Shown: piece after piece, positions 35,824 to 44,265 of the stretch
Numbering within the stretch: the stretch's first letter is position 1
Layout of the letters: each line of letters begins with the position of its first letter
Source: Chitinophaga pinensis
Lineage (GTDB): Bacteria > Bacteroidota > Bacteroidia > Chitinophagales > Chitinophagaceae
DNA: 64,000 nt
Assembly: GCA_945876095.1 (NCBI GenBank)
Contig: CAMCMP010000004.1
Span: forward strand, 62,001-126,000
Direction: 5' to 3'
Notes under the pieces: model-generated
What the model saw: only the letters and a program-made list of their open reading frames with translations
Told to the model about the DNA's origin: nothing
Database searches by the model: none
Program-made: the position numbers and the translations under genes

Positions 35824-35899
35824 CAGTCTTGAGTCCAAAAATAATTATTTAGATTTAGTTGGTCGAAAGAATATTTTTTGAAGTATAAAACATTCGTAT

Positions 35900-36874
35900 A
35901 TGAGCAAGGGTCCTGTTTCTAATTTTATTGAGCATCATTACCGACATTTTAATGCCGCCGCCTTAATGGATGCTGCTAAGGGATATGTTACCCATCTAGA
36001 TGAGGGGGGCAAAATGATGATTACACTTGCAGGAGCAATGAGTACTGCCGAGTTGGGGTTAAGTCTTGCTGAAATGATTCGTCAGGATAAAGTTTCTATC
36101 ATCAGTTGTACGGGCGCTAATCTAGAAGAAGATATTATGAACCTAGTGGCGCATAGTCATTATAAAAGGGTGCCTAATTACAGGGATTTAAGTCCGCAGG
36201 AAGAATGGGATTTACTAGAAAATCATTACAATCGTGTTACCGATACTTGTATTCCTGAGGAGGAAGCATTTAGAAGACTTCAACAGCATATTCATAAAAT
36301 ATGGAAGGACGCGGATGATAAAGGAGAAAGTTATTTTCCTCATGAGTACATGTACAAAATGTTATTGAGTGGGGTATTGGAACAGTATTACGAAATTGAT
36401 CCAAAAAATAGTTGGATGCTTGCCGCTGCTCAAAAAAACATTCCAATTGTAGTACCAGGATGGGAAGACAGTACAATGGGGAATATATTTGCTTCTTACA
36501 TTATAAAAAAGGAATTGAAAGCTTCCACGATGAAAAGTGGAATTGAATACATGGTTTGGCTGTCTGATTGGTATAGAAATAATTCAGGTGGCAAGGGAGT
36601 AGGTTTTTTCCAGATTGGAGGGGGTATTGCTGGAGATTTTCCAATTTGTGTAGTGCCAATGATGTACCAAGATTTGGAATGGCATGATGTTCCTTTTTGG
36701 AGTTATTTCTGTCAAGTGAGTGATAGCACCACCTCCTATGGTTCCTATTCTGGAGCGGTACCTAATGAAAAAATCACCTGGGGTAAATTAGATATCCATA
36801 CCCCTAAATTTATTGTAGAAAGTGATGCTACGATTGTTTGTCCACTAATTTTTGCATGGATTTTGGGCTGGTAG
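35900..36874 (+). CDS. Deoxyhypusine-synthase-family protein lacking the catalytic lysine
   Basis: The 324-residue protein is a clear homologue of deoxyhypusine synthase: LAGAMSTAELGLSLAEMI, SCTGANLEEDIMNLVAH, VPGWEDSTMGNIFASYI, SDSTTSYGSYSGAVPNEKITWGKL and DATIVCPLIFAWIL. In true DHS the active-site Lys is in GGGVVKHH; here residues 240-246 are GGGIAGD, with no Lys. Bacteria have no eIF5A, so the role is probably in polyamine chemistry (homologues have been linked to homospermidine-type synthesis), but a changed mechanism must be expected. The gene stands alone; its terminator is shared with the convergent M28 gene. Confidence 0.87.
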   Translation: MSKGPVSNFIEHHYRHFNAAALMDAAKGYVTHLDEGGKMMITLAGAMSTAELGLSLAEMIRQDKVSIISCTGANLEEDIMNLVAHSHYKRVPNYRDLSPQEEWDLLENHYNRVTDTCIPEEEAFRRLQQHIHKIWKDADDKGESYFPHEYMYKMLLSGVLEQYYEIDPKNSWMLAAAQKNIPIVVPGWEDSTMGNIFASYIIKKELKASTMKSGIEYMVWLSDWYRNNSGGKGVGFFQIGGGIAGDFPICVVPMMYQDLEWHDVPFWSYFCQVSDSTTSYGSYSGAVPNEKITWGKLDIHTPKFIVESDATIVCPLIFAWILGW

Positions 36875-36890
36875 TATTGTAGTTATTACA

Positions 36891-36927
36891 AAAAAAACAG
36901 GCTTCCATTTTGGAAGCCTGTTTTTTT
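36891..36927. terminator. Bidirectional terminator
   Basis: Perfect 16-base arms (36891-36906 and 36912-36927; core CAGGCTTCC/GGAAGCCTG) with loop ATTTT and A7/T7 outer tracts, so both strands carry a T-run. It lies between the convergent DHS-like and M28 genes and covers two bases of the M28 stop codon. Confidence 0.93.
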
Positions 36928-38512
36928 ATCTTGTGCCAGTCCCTAAGGGGATATCTCTTTTTAGCATTTCATCTCGATTAGCAATTTCCCAGGCGGTATG
37001 AAAGATCATTCTCACTCTTTTCTCATACAAGTCCCAGGTAATTTTATCTACGGTATCAGTTGGTTTGTGATAATCAGCTTGTAACATACCGTCATAATAA
37101 AACAAAATAGGTACTCCTTTTTTTGCAAAATTGTAATGGTCACTTCTATAATAAATTCTGTTTTGGTCATTAGGGTCATCATATTTATAATCTAATACTA
37201 GATGAGTATATTTATTATTAACCCCTTCATTAATACCCTGTAATTCACTACTAAGTTTATCATGACCGATTACATAAACGTAATTCATTGTATCATCTTT
37301 TTGTCTTTCGGTATCAATTCTTCCTACCATGTCTGTATTTAAATCGACAGATGTTTTTTCTAATGGATAAACTGGGTGGTCACTATAATATTCACTACCC
37401 CACAATCCTTTTTCTTCACCGCTAACAGTCATAAATACCATTGTTCTTCTTGGGCCTTTTCCTGCTGCCTTAGCCTTTGCAAAAGCTTCTGCCATTTCAA
37501 TAACAGCACAAGTACCACTCCCATCATCATCTGCACCATAATATATTTTGCCATCATGTTTTCCAAGATGATCATAATGACCCGTTAAAAAAACAAATTC
37601 ATCTTTTTTATCAGTTCCTTCAATTACTCCAATTACATTACTTGCATTGATTACGTTTCTGCTTTTTTCATATTTCAATGAAGCGGCAATCTCCTTTTCA
37701 AGACTTGAACTTTTTTCAAATGATTGTCCAGACTTTGCAATTTTTAGCATTGCATCGAATTGATTGTTGAAAATACTTGCGGCAAAAGCATGCGATAGAA
37801 TGGCATGATTTATTTTTTTTCCTTCAGCCGAAGCTCTAGGGTAATAAACATTCGATTTAATATTGGACTCAATAGTTCTTGCCATAAAGCTAGGCTGGGT
37901 AGAACTGATGATCAGTGCGCCTGCAGCTCCTTTTGCAGCAGCAACAGCTAATTTTTTTTCTGTTCCCGGGTAGGTCCATTCTGAACCTCGATTGGTACCA
38001 CTTAAAAAATATTTACCATCTTTTTTTGGTTCACCTGTAAAGAAAACAACTATTTTACCGCTTACATCTATTCCAGTATAATCAGAATAATTTTTATCAT
38101 CAATGCCGTATCCTACAACAATAATTTTATTACTATTGAATCCGCCGTTTTCACTAATATTCGCCTGACAGTAATAATCTTTTCCAAACTCGATGGTTTT
38201 ACCGTTAATGGTTAGTTCACTTTTAACAAGGCTATCTTGGTAAAGTGGATACATTTGTTGGTAATTTTTTAATGCAGGAGCAGCTTTTAGTCCTAACAAT
38301 TTAAATTGTTTTTCAATGTAGGCAGCAGCCTTGCGTTGGCCAAGAGTACCTGTTTCTCTTCCCTCCATTTCATCACTTGCGATGATTGTTAGGTGTTTTT
38401 TTAAGTCTTTCGTAGTAATGGTAGCAGCATATTTGGCCGCAATGTTTGACTGAGAGAAACAAATAGATTGTGAACCCATCAATACAAGGGTAAGCAAGAG
38501 TAGATTTTTCAT
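36926..38512 (-). CDS. M28-family aminopeptidase with PA insert
   Basis: The 528-residue protein has a signal peptide (to about 20, CFSQS), then HLTIIASDEMEGRETGTLGQRKAAAYIEKQF, a protease-associated (PA)-like insert about 130-260 (GKIVVFFTGEP, GAAGALIISS), and the zinc site: LTGHYDHLGKHDGKIYYGADDDGSGTCAVIEMA, VSGEEKGLWGSEYY, DLNTDMVG, and the last His in RSDHYNFAKKGVPILFYYDG. It is a periplasmic aminopeptidase. It differs from the M28 protein at 34.4 kb in the PA insert. Confidence 0.92.
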   Translation of the reverse strand: MKNLLLLTLVLMGSQSICFSQSNIAAKYAATITTKDLKKHLTIIASDEMEGRETGTLGQRKAAAYIEKQFKLLGLKAAPALKNYQQMYPLYQDSLVKSELTINGKTIEFGKDYYCQANISENGGFNSNKIIVVGYGIDDKNYSDYTGIDVSGKIVVFFTGEPKKDGKYFLSGTNRGSEWTYPGTEKKLAVAAAKGAAGALIISSTQPSFMARTIESNIKSNVYYPRASAEGKKINHAILSHAFAASIFNNQFDAMLKIAKSGQSFEKSSSLEKEIAASLKYEKSRNVINASNVIGVIEGTDKKDEFVFLTGHYDHLGKHDGKIYYGADDDGSGTCAVIEMAEAFAKAKAAGKGPRRTMVFMTVSGEEKGLWGSEYYSDHPVYPLEKTSVDLNTDMVGRIDTERQKDDTMNYVYVIGHDKLSSELQGINEGVNNKYTHLVLDYKYDDPNDQNRIYYRSDHYNFAKKGVPILFYYDGMLQADYHKPTDTVDKITWDLYEKRVRMIFHTAWEIANRDEMLKRDIPLGTGTR

Positions 38513-38669
38513 TTTTGAAATTTTATTAAGAAAATAAGAAATTTGGATTTTATTTTTTAAATCGTAAATATTTTACATGAATATATTAGGTTAGTATTCA
38601 TAGTCTAATCAGAAGAGCATCAGATTTCTAGAAGGCTGCGGATTATTCTATTGATAGGTCCCTAAAATT

Positions 38670-39116
38670 TTAGCAGGAAATTTTGTCCACTCTACTTTGG
38701 TGACGGCCTCCTTCGAAAGAAGTATTCATAAAAAGCTCTATCATATTTTCAGCTACTTCTACAGTAACAAATCGAGCGGGTATACAAAGAACATTCGCAT
38801 CATTGTGTTTACGGGCTAACTCAGCAATTTCTTCTGCCCAGCAGAGGGCTGCTCTAATTCCTTGGTGTTTATTAGCGCTAATAGCTACTCCATTGGCACT
38901 TCCACAAAGTAAAATTCCAAATGCGGCTTCACCCTTTTCAACCGAAAGTGCAACCGGGTGAGCAAAATCGGGGTAGTCAACTGTATCGGTTGAAAAGCAA
39001 CCAAAATCTTTTAGTTGCAAACCTTTTGCTTTAAATAGTGAAATCAATTTTTCTTTACATTCAAATCCTGCATGATCAGCGCCAATTGCTATGGGTAGGG
39101 TTAAATTAAAAGCCAT
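38670..39116 (-). CDS. rpiB: Ribose-5-phosphate isomerase B
   Basis: RpiB interconverts ribose-5-P and ribulose-5-P in the pentose-phosphate path. The 148-residue protein has IGADHAGFECKEKL (11-24), the catalytic Cys71 in LLCGSANGVAISANK, GIRAALCWAEEIAELARKHNDANVLCIPARFVT. The motif is usually CGTGxG or CGSGxG; here position four is Ala, a small deviation. It is followed by tatC-type genes only upstream. No sugar-phosphate neighbours are seen. Confidence 0.93.
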   Translation of the reverse strand: MAFNLTLPIAIGADHAGFECKEKLISLFKAKGLQLKDFGCFSTDTVDYPDFAHPVALSVEKGEAAFGILLCGSANGVAISANKHQGIRAALCWAEEIAELARKHNDANVLCIPARFVTVEVAENMIELFMNTSFEGGRHQSRVDKISC

Positions 39117-39214
39117 TATTTTAAAATTATAAATTGGTTATTATAAAAGATAACTGAAGGCAGGTTGTTAAAATTGCCCGAAGCCTACTATCAGTTATCT
39201 GTAATTAATTAATA

Positions 39215-40105
39215 TTAACTCCATTCTTTTTCTTCATCTTTCTTTCTTTGCTTCTCCACTCTTGTAGCCAAAAGGATACTTATCCAATAAAGTAACAACA
39301 AAGGAAGTGCTACTAAAAACTGGCTGGTCCAGTCAGGAGAAGGGGTAATAATTGCAGCTACTACCAATATGATTACAAAAGCGAATTTGAAATATTTTTT
39401 TAGAAAGCTTCCGGTAATCAATCCGATTTTCGCGAGTACATATGACAATACGGGAAGTTCAAAAGCAATTCCACAGCCCAACATCAAGTTAGTAAGACTG
39501 TCAATATAATCGTCTATGGCTGGTCGGTAGATTATCATGCCTGTTTTGCCCAAAGAAAAGCTTGCTAAAAAATTAAAGGTAAAAGGGGCTAACAGATAAT
39601 AGCCGAAAGCTGCGCCAGTAAAGAAGCATAGGGAAACCCAGAAAATGCTTCCTGTTCCGTATCTTCTTTCTTTTGGAGATAGTGCAGGCTTTATAAAGCG
39701 CCACACTTCCCAAAATATATAGGGAAAGGCCGCAATGATTCCTCCTATCATAGCAATAGAAATTGCGGAGGTAAAAGTTCCATTTACAGTGGTAACCTGA
39801 AAATCAATTTTAACAGGAGGCATGCACAGACTATTTCCTAGGTGAAGCCAGTTACCAAAGCGACAAAGCGCTCCATAGGTAATGAAGTCTTTATTTGCTG
39901 GAGCTAAAATAACATTATCATATACCCAGTCAATGTATATAAAAATCGCAATCGCTGCTGCCAACCATGCAATGATAGATCGCATAATGTGCCAACGCAA
40001 TTCTTCAATGTGGTCAAAAAAGGTCATTTCTGATTCTTCTTCATTATTCTCCTTTCCACTTATTCTTTTAAAGAAAGATTTTCTTTCGGATTCACTTGTA
40101 GCCAC
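39215..40105 (-). CDS. tatC: Sec-independent (Tat) translocase subunit TatC
   Basis: TatC binds twin-arginine signal peptides and exports folded proteins with TatA. The 296-residue protein has FFDHIEELRWHIMRSIIAW (the conserved N-terminal cytoplasmic motif), six membrane segments, FIKPALSPKERR, and FELPVLSYVLAKIGLIT. It carries a charged N-terminal extension (residues 1-25) and a charged C-terminus. A periplasmic insert (about 70-110, with several Cys) is larger than in E. coli and normal for Bacteroidota. No tatA is adjacent. Confidence 0.95.
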   Translation of the reverse strand: MATSESERKSFFKRISGKENNEEESEMTFFDHIEELRWHIMRSIIAWLAAAIAIFIYIDWVYDNVILAPANKDFITYGALCRFGNWLHLGNSLCMPPVKIDFQVTTVNGTFTSAISIAMIGGIIAAFPYIFWEVWRFIKPALSPKERRYGTGSIFWVSLCFFTGAAFGYYLLAPFTFNFLASFSLGKTGMIIYRPAIDDYIDSLTNLMLGCGIAFELPVLSYVLAKIGLITGSFLKKYFKFAFVIILVVAAIITPSPDWTSQFLVALPLLLLYWISILLATRVEKQRKKDEEKEWS

Positions 40106-40703
40106 TTCAATAAATTAAATTAATTATATAGTATGTTTTATTGCGGAGTTATAAATTCAGGCTAAAGGTAAAACTCTTTTATCATTGTAAGAATAGATTA
40201 TGAGGTAACTGTTGCGTAAAGACAAACGGCAATCAAATTTTGAGCGTATTTTATAACATTTTTTTGTAATATTTTTTATAACAATAAATTCAGTTACCTC
40301 GTTTTATAAATTGTTTTCAAAATTATTTAGTCAGTATTAAATGATTAACTATAATTTTTTTATAAGAATTTATGAGTAAATAAAAAAATTCACCAATGAT
40401 GCTTATATAAAAAATCAGCCCCTGTAGAAACAAGGGCCGTTTACCAAAACTAACTGCTTATGAGAGAAAGTTGAATTAAAATAGGTTGGTTTATAAAAAA
40501 TCTTATGATTAAATATTTATATATGTTATTCCTAATAAACTAAAGTTAATATTTTCAACTAACTCCTAGGTCACAATTTTAGAGATTTCTTTGGCTTTAA
40601 CAAAAATTTACACCGGTCCTTATACTTTTCGTATAAAAGGGTAAGATTGAAGAGAAGTTTAGCGAATCGACTGAGGATAAATGGAGATTAGGCCCCAGCT
40701 GAA
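40106..40703. other. Long non-coding gap between tatC and prfA, with an orphan SusC-like leader
   Basis: 598 bases without an acceptable gene. It holds a 10-base inverted repeat (GAGGTAACTG 40202-40211 and CAGTTACCTC 40291-40300), a stem-loop (40418-40438), and the leader-like sequence ACCAAAAC followed by CTTATGAGAGAAAG (40443-40470), described under findings. Confidence 0.6.
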
Positions 40704-41768
40704 TTAACTAGGAGTTGCCATTTTTTCAGCATTTTCAGCAAATTGCAAGGCATCTATGAATTCCTGAACCTCCCCATTCAATACATCGTCTAAGTTGTAT
40801 ACAGTAAGTCCAATTCGGTGATCGGTCACTCTGCCTTGAGGGAAATTGTAGGTTCTAATTTTAGCGCTTCTATCACCCGTGCTTACCAAGCTTTTTCTTT
40901 TATGGGCAATAGCTTCCTCTGCTTTACGGACCTCCTCATCATAGAGACGGGTTCTAAGCATATCCATCGCTTTTTCTTTGTTACCCAACTGACTCCTTTC
41001 AGTTTGACACATCACTACGATGCCTGTTGGCTTATGGGTTAAAAACACTTTTGTTTCCACCTTATTTACATTTTGACCACCTGCTCCACCACTTCGAGCA
41101 GTTTCCATTTTAACATCACTTTCTTTTAGCTCAAAGTCCACTTCTTCCGCTTCGGGCATTACTGCAACAGTAGCCGCACTTGTGTGAACTCTTCCACTAG
41201 CCTCGGTATCAGGAACCCTTTGAACTCGGTGAACACCACTTTCAAATTTCATCGTGCCATATACATCATCGCCCACTACTTCTACCTGAACTTCTTTATA
41301 GCCTCCAGCAGTTCCATCGCTTTCACTCAACAAAGTAGTTTTCCATCCCTTTTTTTCACAGTATTTCAAATACATTCTTAAGAGATCTCCCGCAAAAAGG
41401 GAAGCTTCATCTCCTCCAGTACCAGCCCTAATTTCTAAAATTGCATTCTTCTCATCATAAGGATCTTTTGGAATAAGCATATTTCGAAGCGCTTTTTCCA
41501 ATGCCTCTTTCTTTTCATCTAAAATGGGTAATTCTTGTTTAGCGAGGTCTCTCATTTCAGCATCATCCCCATTCAATACTTCTTTGTTAAATTCAATATC
41601 GTCTAATAGGCTAACATAGGCATTCCTTGCCAGTACAATTTTTTCTAAACTGCGATACTCTTTGCTAATAGCAGTAAATTTTTTGTTGTCACTTACAATT
41701 TCAGGGTTGGTTAAAGCCACTCCTAAATTATCAAATCGTCCCTTTATCGCATCTAATTTATCTAACAT
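40704..41768 (-). CDS. prfA: Peptide chain release factor 1
   Basis: RF1 ends translation at UAA and UAG. The 354-residue protein has the GGQ motif in [16 protein letters not shown] (Gln at about 232) and the stop-codon reading region [20 protein letters not shown]; the PxT tripeptide reads PDT. The coiled N-terminal domain is present. The HxTxTxK-type switch is intact. It is likely followed by the methyltransferase PrmC elsewhere. It is on its own here, with a long non-coding gap downstream and upstream. Confidence 0.95.
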   Translation of the reverse strand: MLDKLDAIKGRFDNLGVALTNPEIVSDNKKFTAISKEYRSLEKIVLARNAYVSLLDDIEFNKEVLNGDDAEMRDLAKQELPILDEKKEALEKALRNMLIPKDPYDEKNAILEIRAGTGGDEASLFAGDLLRMYLKYCEKKGWKTTLLSESDGTAGGYKEVQVEVVGDDVYGTMKFESGVHRVQRVPDTEASGRVHTSAATVAVMPEAEEVDFELKESDVKMETARSGGAGGQNVNKVETKVFLTHKPTGIVVMCQTERSQLGNKEKAMDMLRTRLYDEEVRKAEEAIAHKRKSLVSTGDRSAKIRTYNFPQGRVTDHRIGLTVYNLDDVLNGEVQEFIDALQFAENAEKMATPS

Positions 41769-41965
41769 ACTATATTTTTGAAACCTACTCTGTAAAAATA
41801 GGGTCTGAAAAATCTGCTCATTGATTTGAATTGACTATAACCAATAGTAGCTGACCCATTGACAGACCTTTAAGATTTAATTTAATCGCCCGCATTATTT
41901 TTTAAAAAGCTTTATTGGCCTTTTTTATTTTTTATTTAAGAACTTTAGCAATTATAAAAGTGCTT

Positions 41966-41973
41966 TACTTTTG
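41966..41973 (+). promoter_or_regulatory. Predicted -7 element of the amidohydrolase gene
   Basis: TACTTTTG matches TAnnTTTG, 39-46 bases before the TTG start of the amidohydrolase. The upstream -33 region is only TTT-rich. Confidence 0.4.
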
Positions 41974-42011
41974 CAATTAGCCGCAAATTTACATTATATC
42001 AACGAATCATT

Positions 42012-43199
42012 TTGTACAGAAAATTTACAGCTGAACATATTTTTACAGGTTATGAAATACTTAAAGAGCCTTCTGTATTAATTACGGATAGGTCGGGTGT
42101 CATCATTGACCTAGTAAATATCAAAGAAGCAGGCGATGGAATTGAAGAATTTAAAGGAATTATTAGTCCTGGTTTTGTAAATGCCCATTGTCACCTTGAA
42201 TTAAGCCACTTAAAAGGAAGAATTCCTGAAAATACTGGTCTGGTTGAGTTTGTAAAACAGGTTATGAGTAATCGGACTAAGGGCAATGAGCAGCAATTAG
42301 AAGCAATGGAGCAAGCAGATAGCAAAATGTACCAATCAGGCATTGTGGCTGTGGGAGATATTTGTAATTCGATTGATTCAATTAGTATAAAGCAATCAAG
42401 CAAAATCTTATGGCATAATTTTATAGAGGTAAGTGGCTTCGTTGGCGACACAGCAAATTCTAGGATGGAGGCGATGAAATTAGTAGGCGAGCAATTCAAA
42501 AATGAACTTCCCTATCATCCGACAACCCTTTCGCCTCATGCCCCCTACAGTGTTTCAAAAAAACTATTTAATTTGCTTAATGAAAATACAGCTGGGCAAT
42601 TAATTACTATCCATAACCAGGAATCTGCTGCTGAGGATGAGCTTTATTTAAGTAAGCAAGGGGGATTCCTAGCCCTTTATAAAAATTTCGGAATTGATAT
42701 CAGTTCTTTTGAGCCTACTGGCAAATCGAGTTTTCAAAGTTGGCTACCTTATTTTAATAAGCACCAATCAATTTTATCAGTTCATAATACCTACACCAGT
42801 GAAACTGACATTGATTTTTTAATTAAATATTCAGAAAAGTATTCATCCTTAATTAGCCATTGTATTTGTATCAATGCTAATAATTATATCGAGCAAAAAA
42901 ATCCACCTATAAAAATGCTAATGGATAGCAATTGCAATATAGTGGTTGGTACCGATAGCCTTGCGAGTAATCATCAGTTAGACATACTAGAAGAGTTAAA
43001 AACTATTCAGCTCACAAACAATCTTATTTTTCCTGTTTCAGCTCTTTTAAAATGGGCAACAATCAATGGTGCGAAGGCTTTGAAGCTTGATTCATTGATA
43101 GGCAGTTTTGAAAAGGGGAAAAAACCGGGAGTGGTTTTAATAGAAAATATTCAATCGCTTCAATTAAATCAACAATCATTGGCAAGGCGGATATTCTAG
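42012..43199 (+). CDS. Amidohydrolase-family enzyme (aminodeoxyfutalosine/SAH deaminase-type)
   Basis: The 395-residue protein starts at TTG (no nearby ATG; MYRKFTAEHIFTGYEIL fits the family start). It has the amidohydrolase metal site: GFVNAHCHLELSHLKG (HxH), DICNS, SPHAPYSVSKKLFNL, THNQESAAEDELYL, HNTYTSETDIDF, and the terminal GTDSLASNHQLDILEEL Asp. Family members deaminate adenosine-like purines; some act in menaquinone synthesis. Which one is open. It ends two bases from convergent recO. Confidence 0.86.
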   Translation: MYRKFTAEHIFTGYEILKEPSVLITDRSGVIIDLVNIKEAGDGIEEFKGIISPGFVNAHCHLELSHLKGRIPENTGLVEFVKQVMSNRTKGNEQQLEAMEQADSKMYQSGIVAVGDICNSIDSISIKQSSKILWHNFIEVSGFVGDTANSRMEAMKLVGEQFKNELPYHPTTLSPHAPYSVSKKLFNLLNENTAGQLITIHNQESAAEDELYLSKQGGFLALYKNFGIDISSFEPTGKSSFQSWLPYFNKHQSILSVHNTYTSETDIDFLIKYSEKYSSLISHCICINANNYIEQKNPPIKMLMDSNCNIVVGTDSLASNHQLDILEELKTIQLTNNLIFPVSALLKWATINGAKALKLDSLIGSFEKGKKPGVVLIENIQSLQLNQQSLARRIF

Positions 43200-43201
43200 A
43201 A

Positions 43202-43933
43202 TTAAAAAATTTCTTGTAAAATAGTCAGTGTTTTCATTTGTCCAAAATCTGTAATGTGAAGTGAGTAATAAGTAAGGTAATAATCTAATAAGATTCTTCT
43301 AGTATCATGGTGAAATTTAAACTGTGTTAATTCATCCGGGTGCATTGCTTTTAAAAGTTGAGAAGTAATTTCAGCATATTTTCCTTCAATAAAATGCGGA
43401 TGTTCAGGATTTCTTGTAACAAAATTACCCTCCAACAAATCTAGAATATTTAATTCATCTTCATAATTATCGTTCATCTTGAACCCAAAAAATTGAGGAA
43501 GTTGTAGTGAAAAGTATAAAGCAAAGTTAGCAGTCACTTCCTTTTCAGCCGCGTCTAATTGTATTAGGATGTCTTCGCAAAAATGAAATAGAGATAGGTT
43601 TTGTTCTGGCTGTTTAAGGCATTTTTGTAATAATTCTACAATATAGAGGGCAAGGCTATTCTTAATTACATCACTCAAGACTTCTTGGAATAAAAAATCC
43701 CATTTAAATTCTTTGATTCGTTGCATTGACTTTTGATCACTATGATAAACAATCAAATCCAAAATGGCGCCTGGTTGAAAATGATTTGCTTTGGAGGAAG
43801 ATTTTTTAGTAGTTCTAACTCCATTAACCATATAAGTTTGCAGACCAAAAAGCTCAGTAAATACGGTAACTACCAAACTAGTTTCACCATATTTGATGGT
43901 TCTTAAAACGATTCCTTTTGTTTTATGAGTCAT
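43202..43933 (-). CDS. recO: DNA repair protein RecO
   Basis: RecO anneals ssDNA and, with RecR, loads RecA at gaps. The 243-residue protein has the N-terminal OB fold MTHKTKGIVLRTIKYGETSLVVTVFTELFGLQTYMVNGVR, and a helical C-terminal part (SLALYIVELLQKCLKQPEQNLSLFHFCEDIL). The Cys4 zinc finger found in some RecO proteins is not visible, as in many Bacteroidota. It converges with the amidohydrolase across two bases. Confidence 0.9.
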   Translation of the reverse strand: MTHKTKGIVLRTIKYGETSLVVTVFTELFGLQTYMVNGVRTTKKSSSKANHFQPGAILDLIVYHSDQKSMQRIKEFKWDFLFQEVLSDVIKNSLALYIVELLQKCLKQPEQNLSLFHFCEDILIQLDAAEKEVTANFALYFSLQLPQFFGFKMNDNYEDELNILDLLEGNFVTRNPEHPHFIEGKYAEITSQLLKAMHPDELTQFKFHHDTRRILLDYYLTYYSLHITDFGQMKTLTILQEIF

Positions 43934-44265
43934 GTACTTTTTTCTTCAGCGAATTATTATGATCTTGATAGGTTAATTGACAGTAAAAATAGGAAACATT
44001 CGGTTGGTCTGCTCATTGGTCAATTGATTGTAGATATAATTAGCGCAGAATTAGAGTTTTGAGTATTGCTTTTGCAGCTATCAGAGGTTCATTTATTAAA
44101 TTTTACAAAACTTGAAAATCCCCTGCAGTAAAATAAGTAATGAAGGCCTCTATTAAATATTTTAAAGTAATAATAATCAAATTCAAGATTTCTATTTAAA
44201 ATCCATTTAATTCAATTCAATTAAATAGTTTTTCTTTGCAAAAATATTTAATCAATCAGTTTAGT
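43934..44265. other. Divergent upstream region of recO and the MMPL exporter
   Basis: 332 bases. I see AT-rich DNA, TTAATTCAATTCAATTAA near 44208, and no clear promoter element or gene. Confidence 0.4.
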
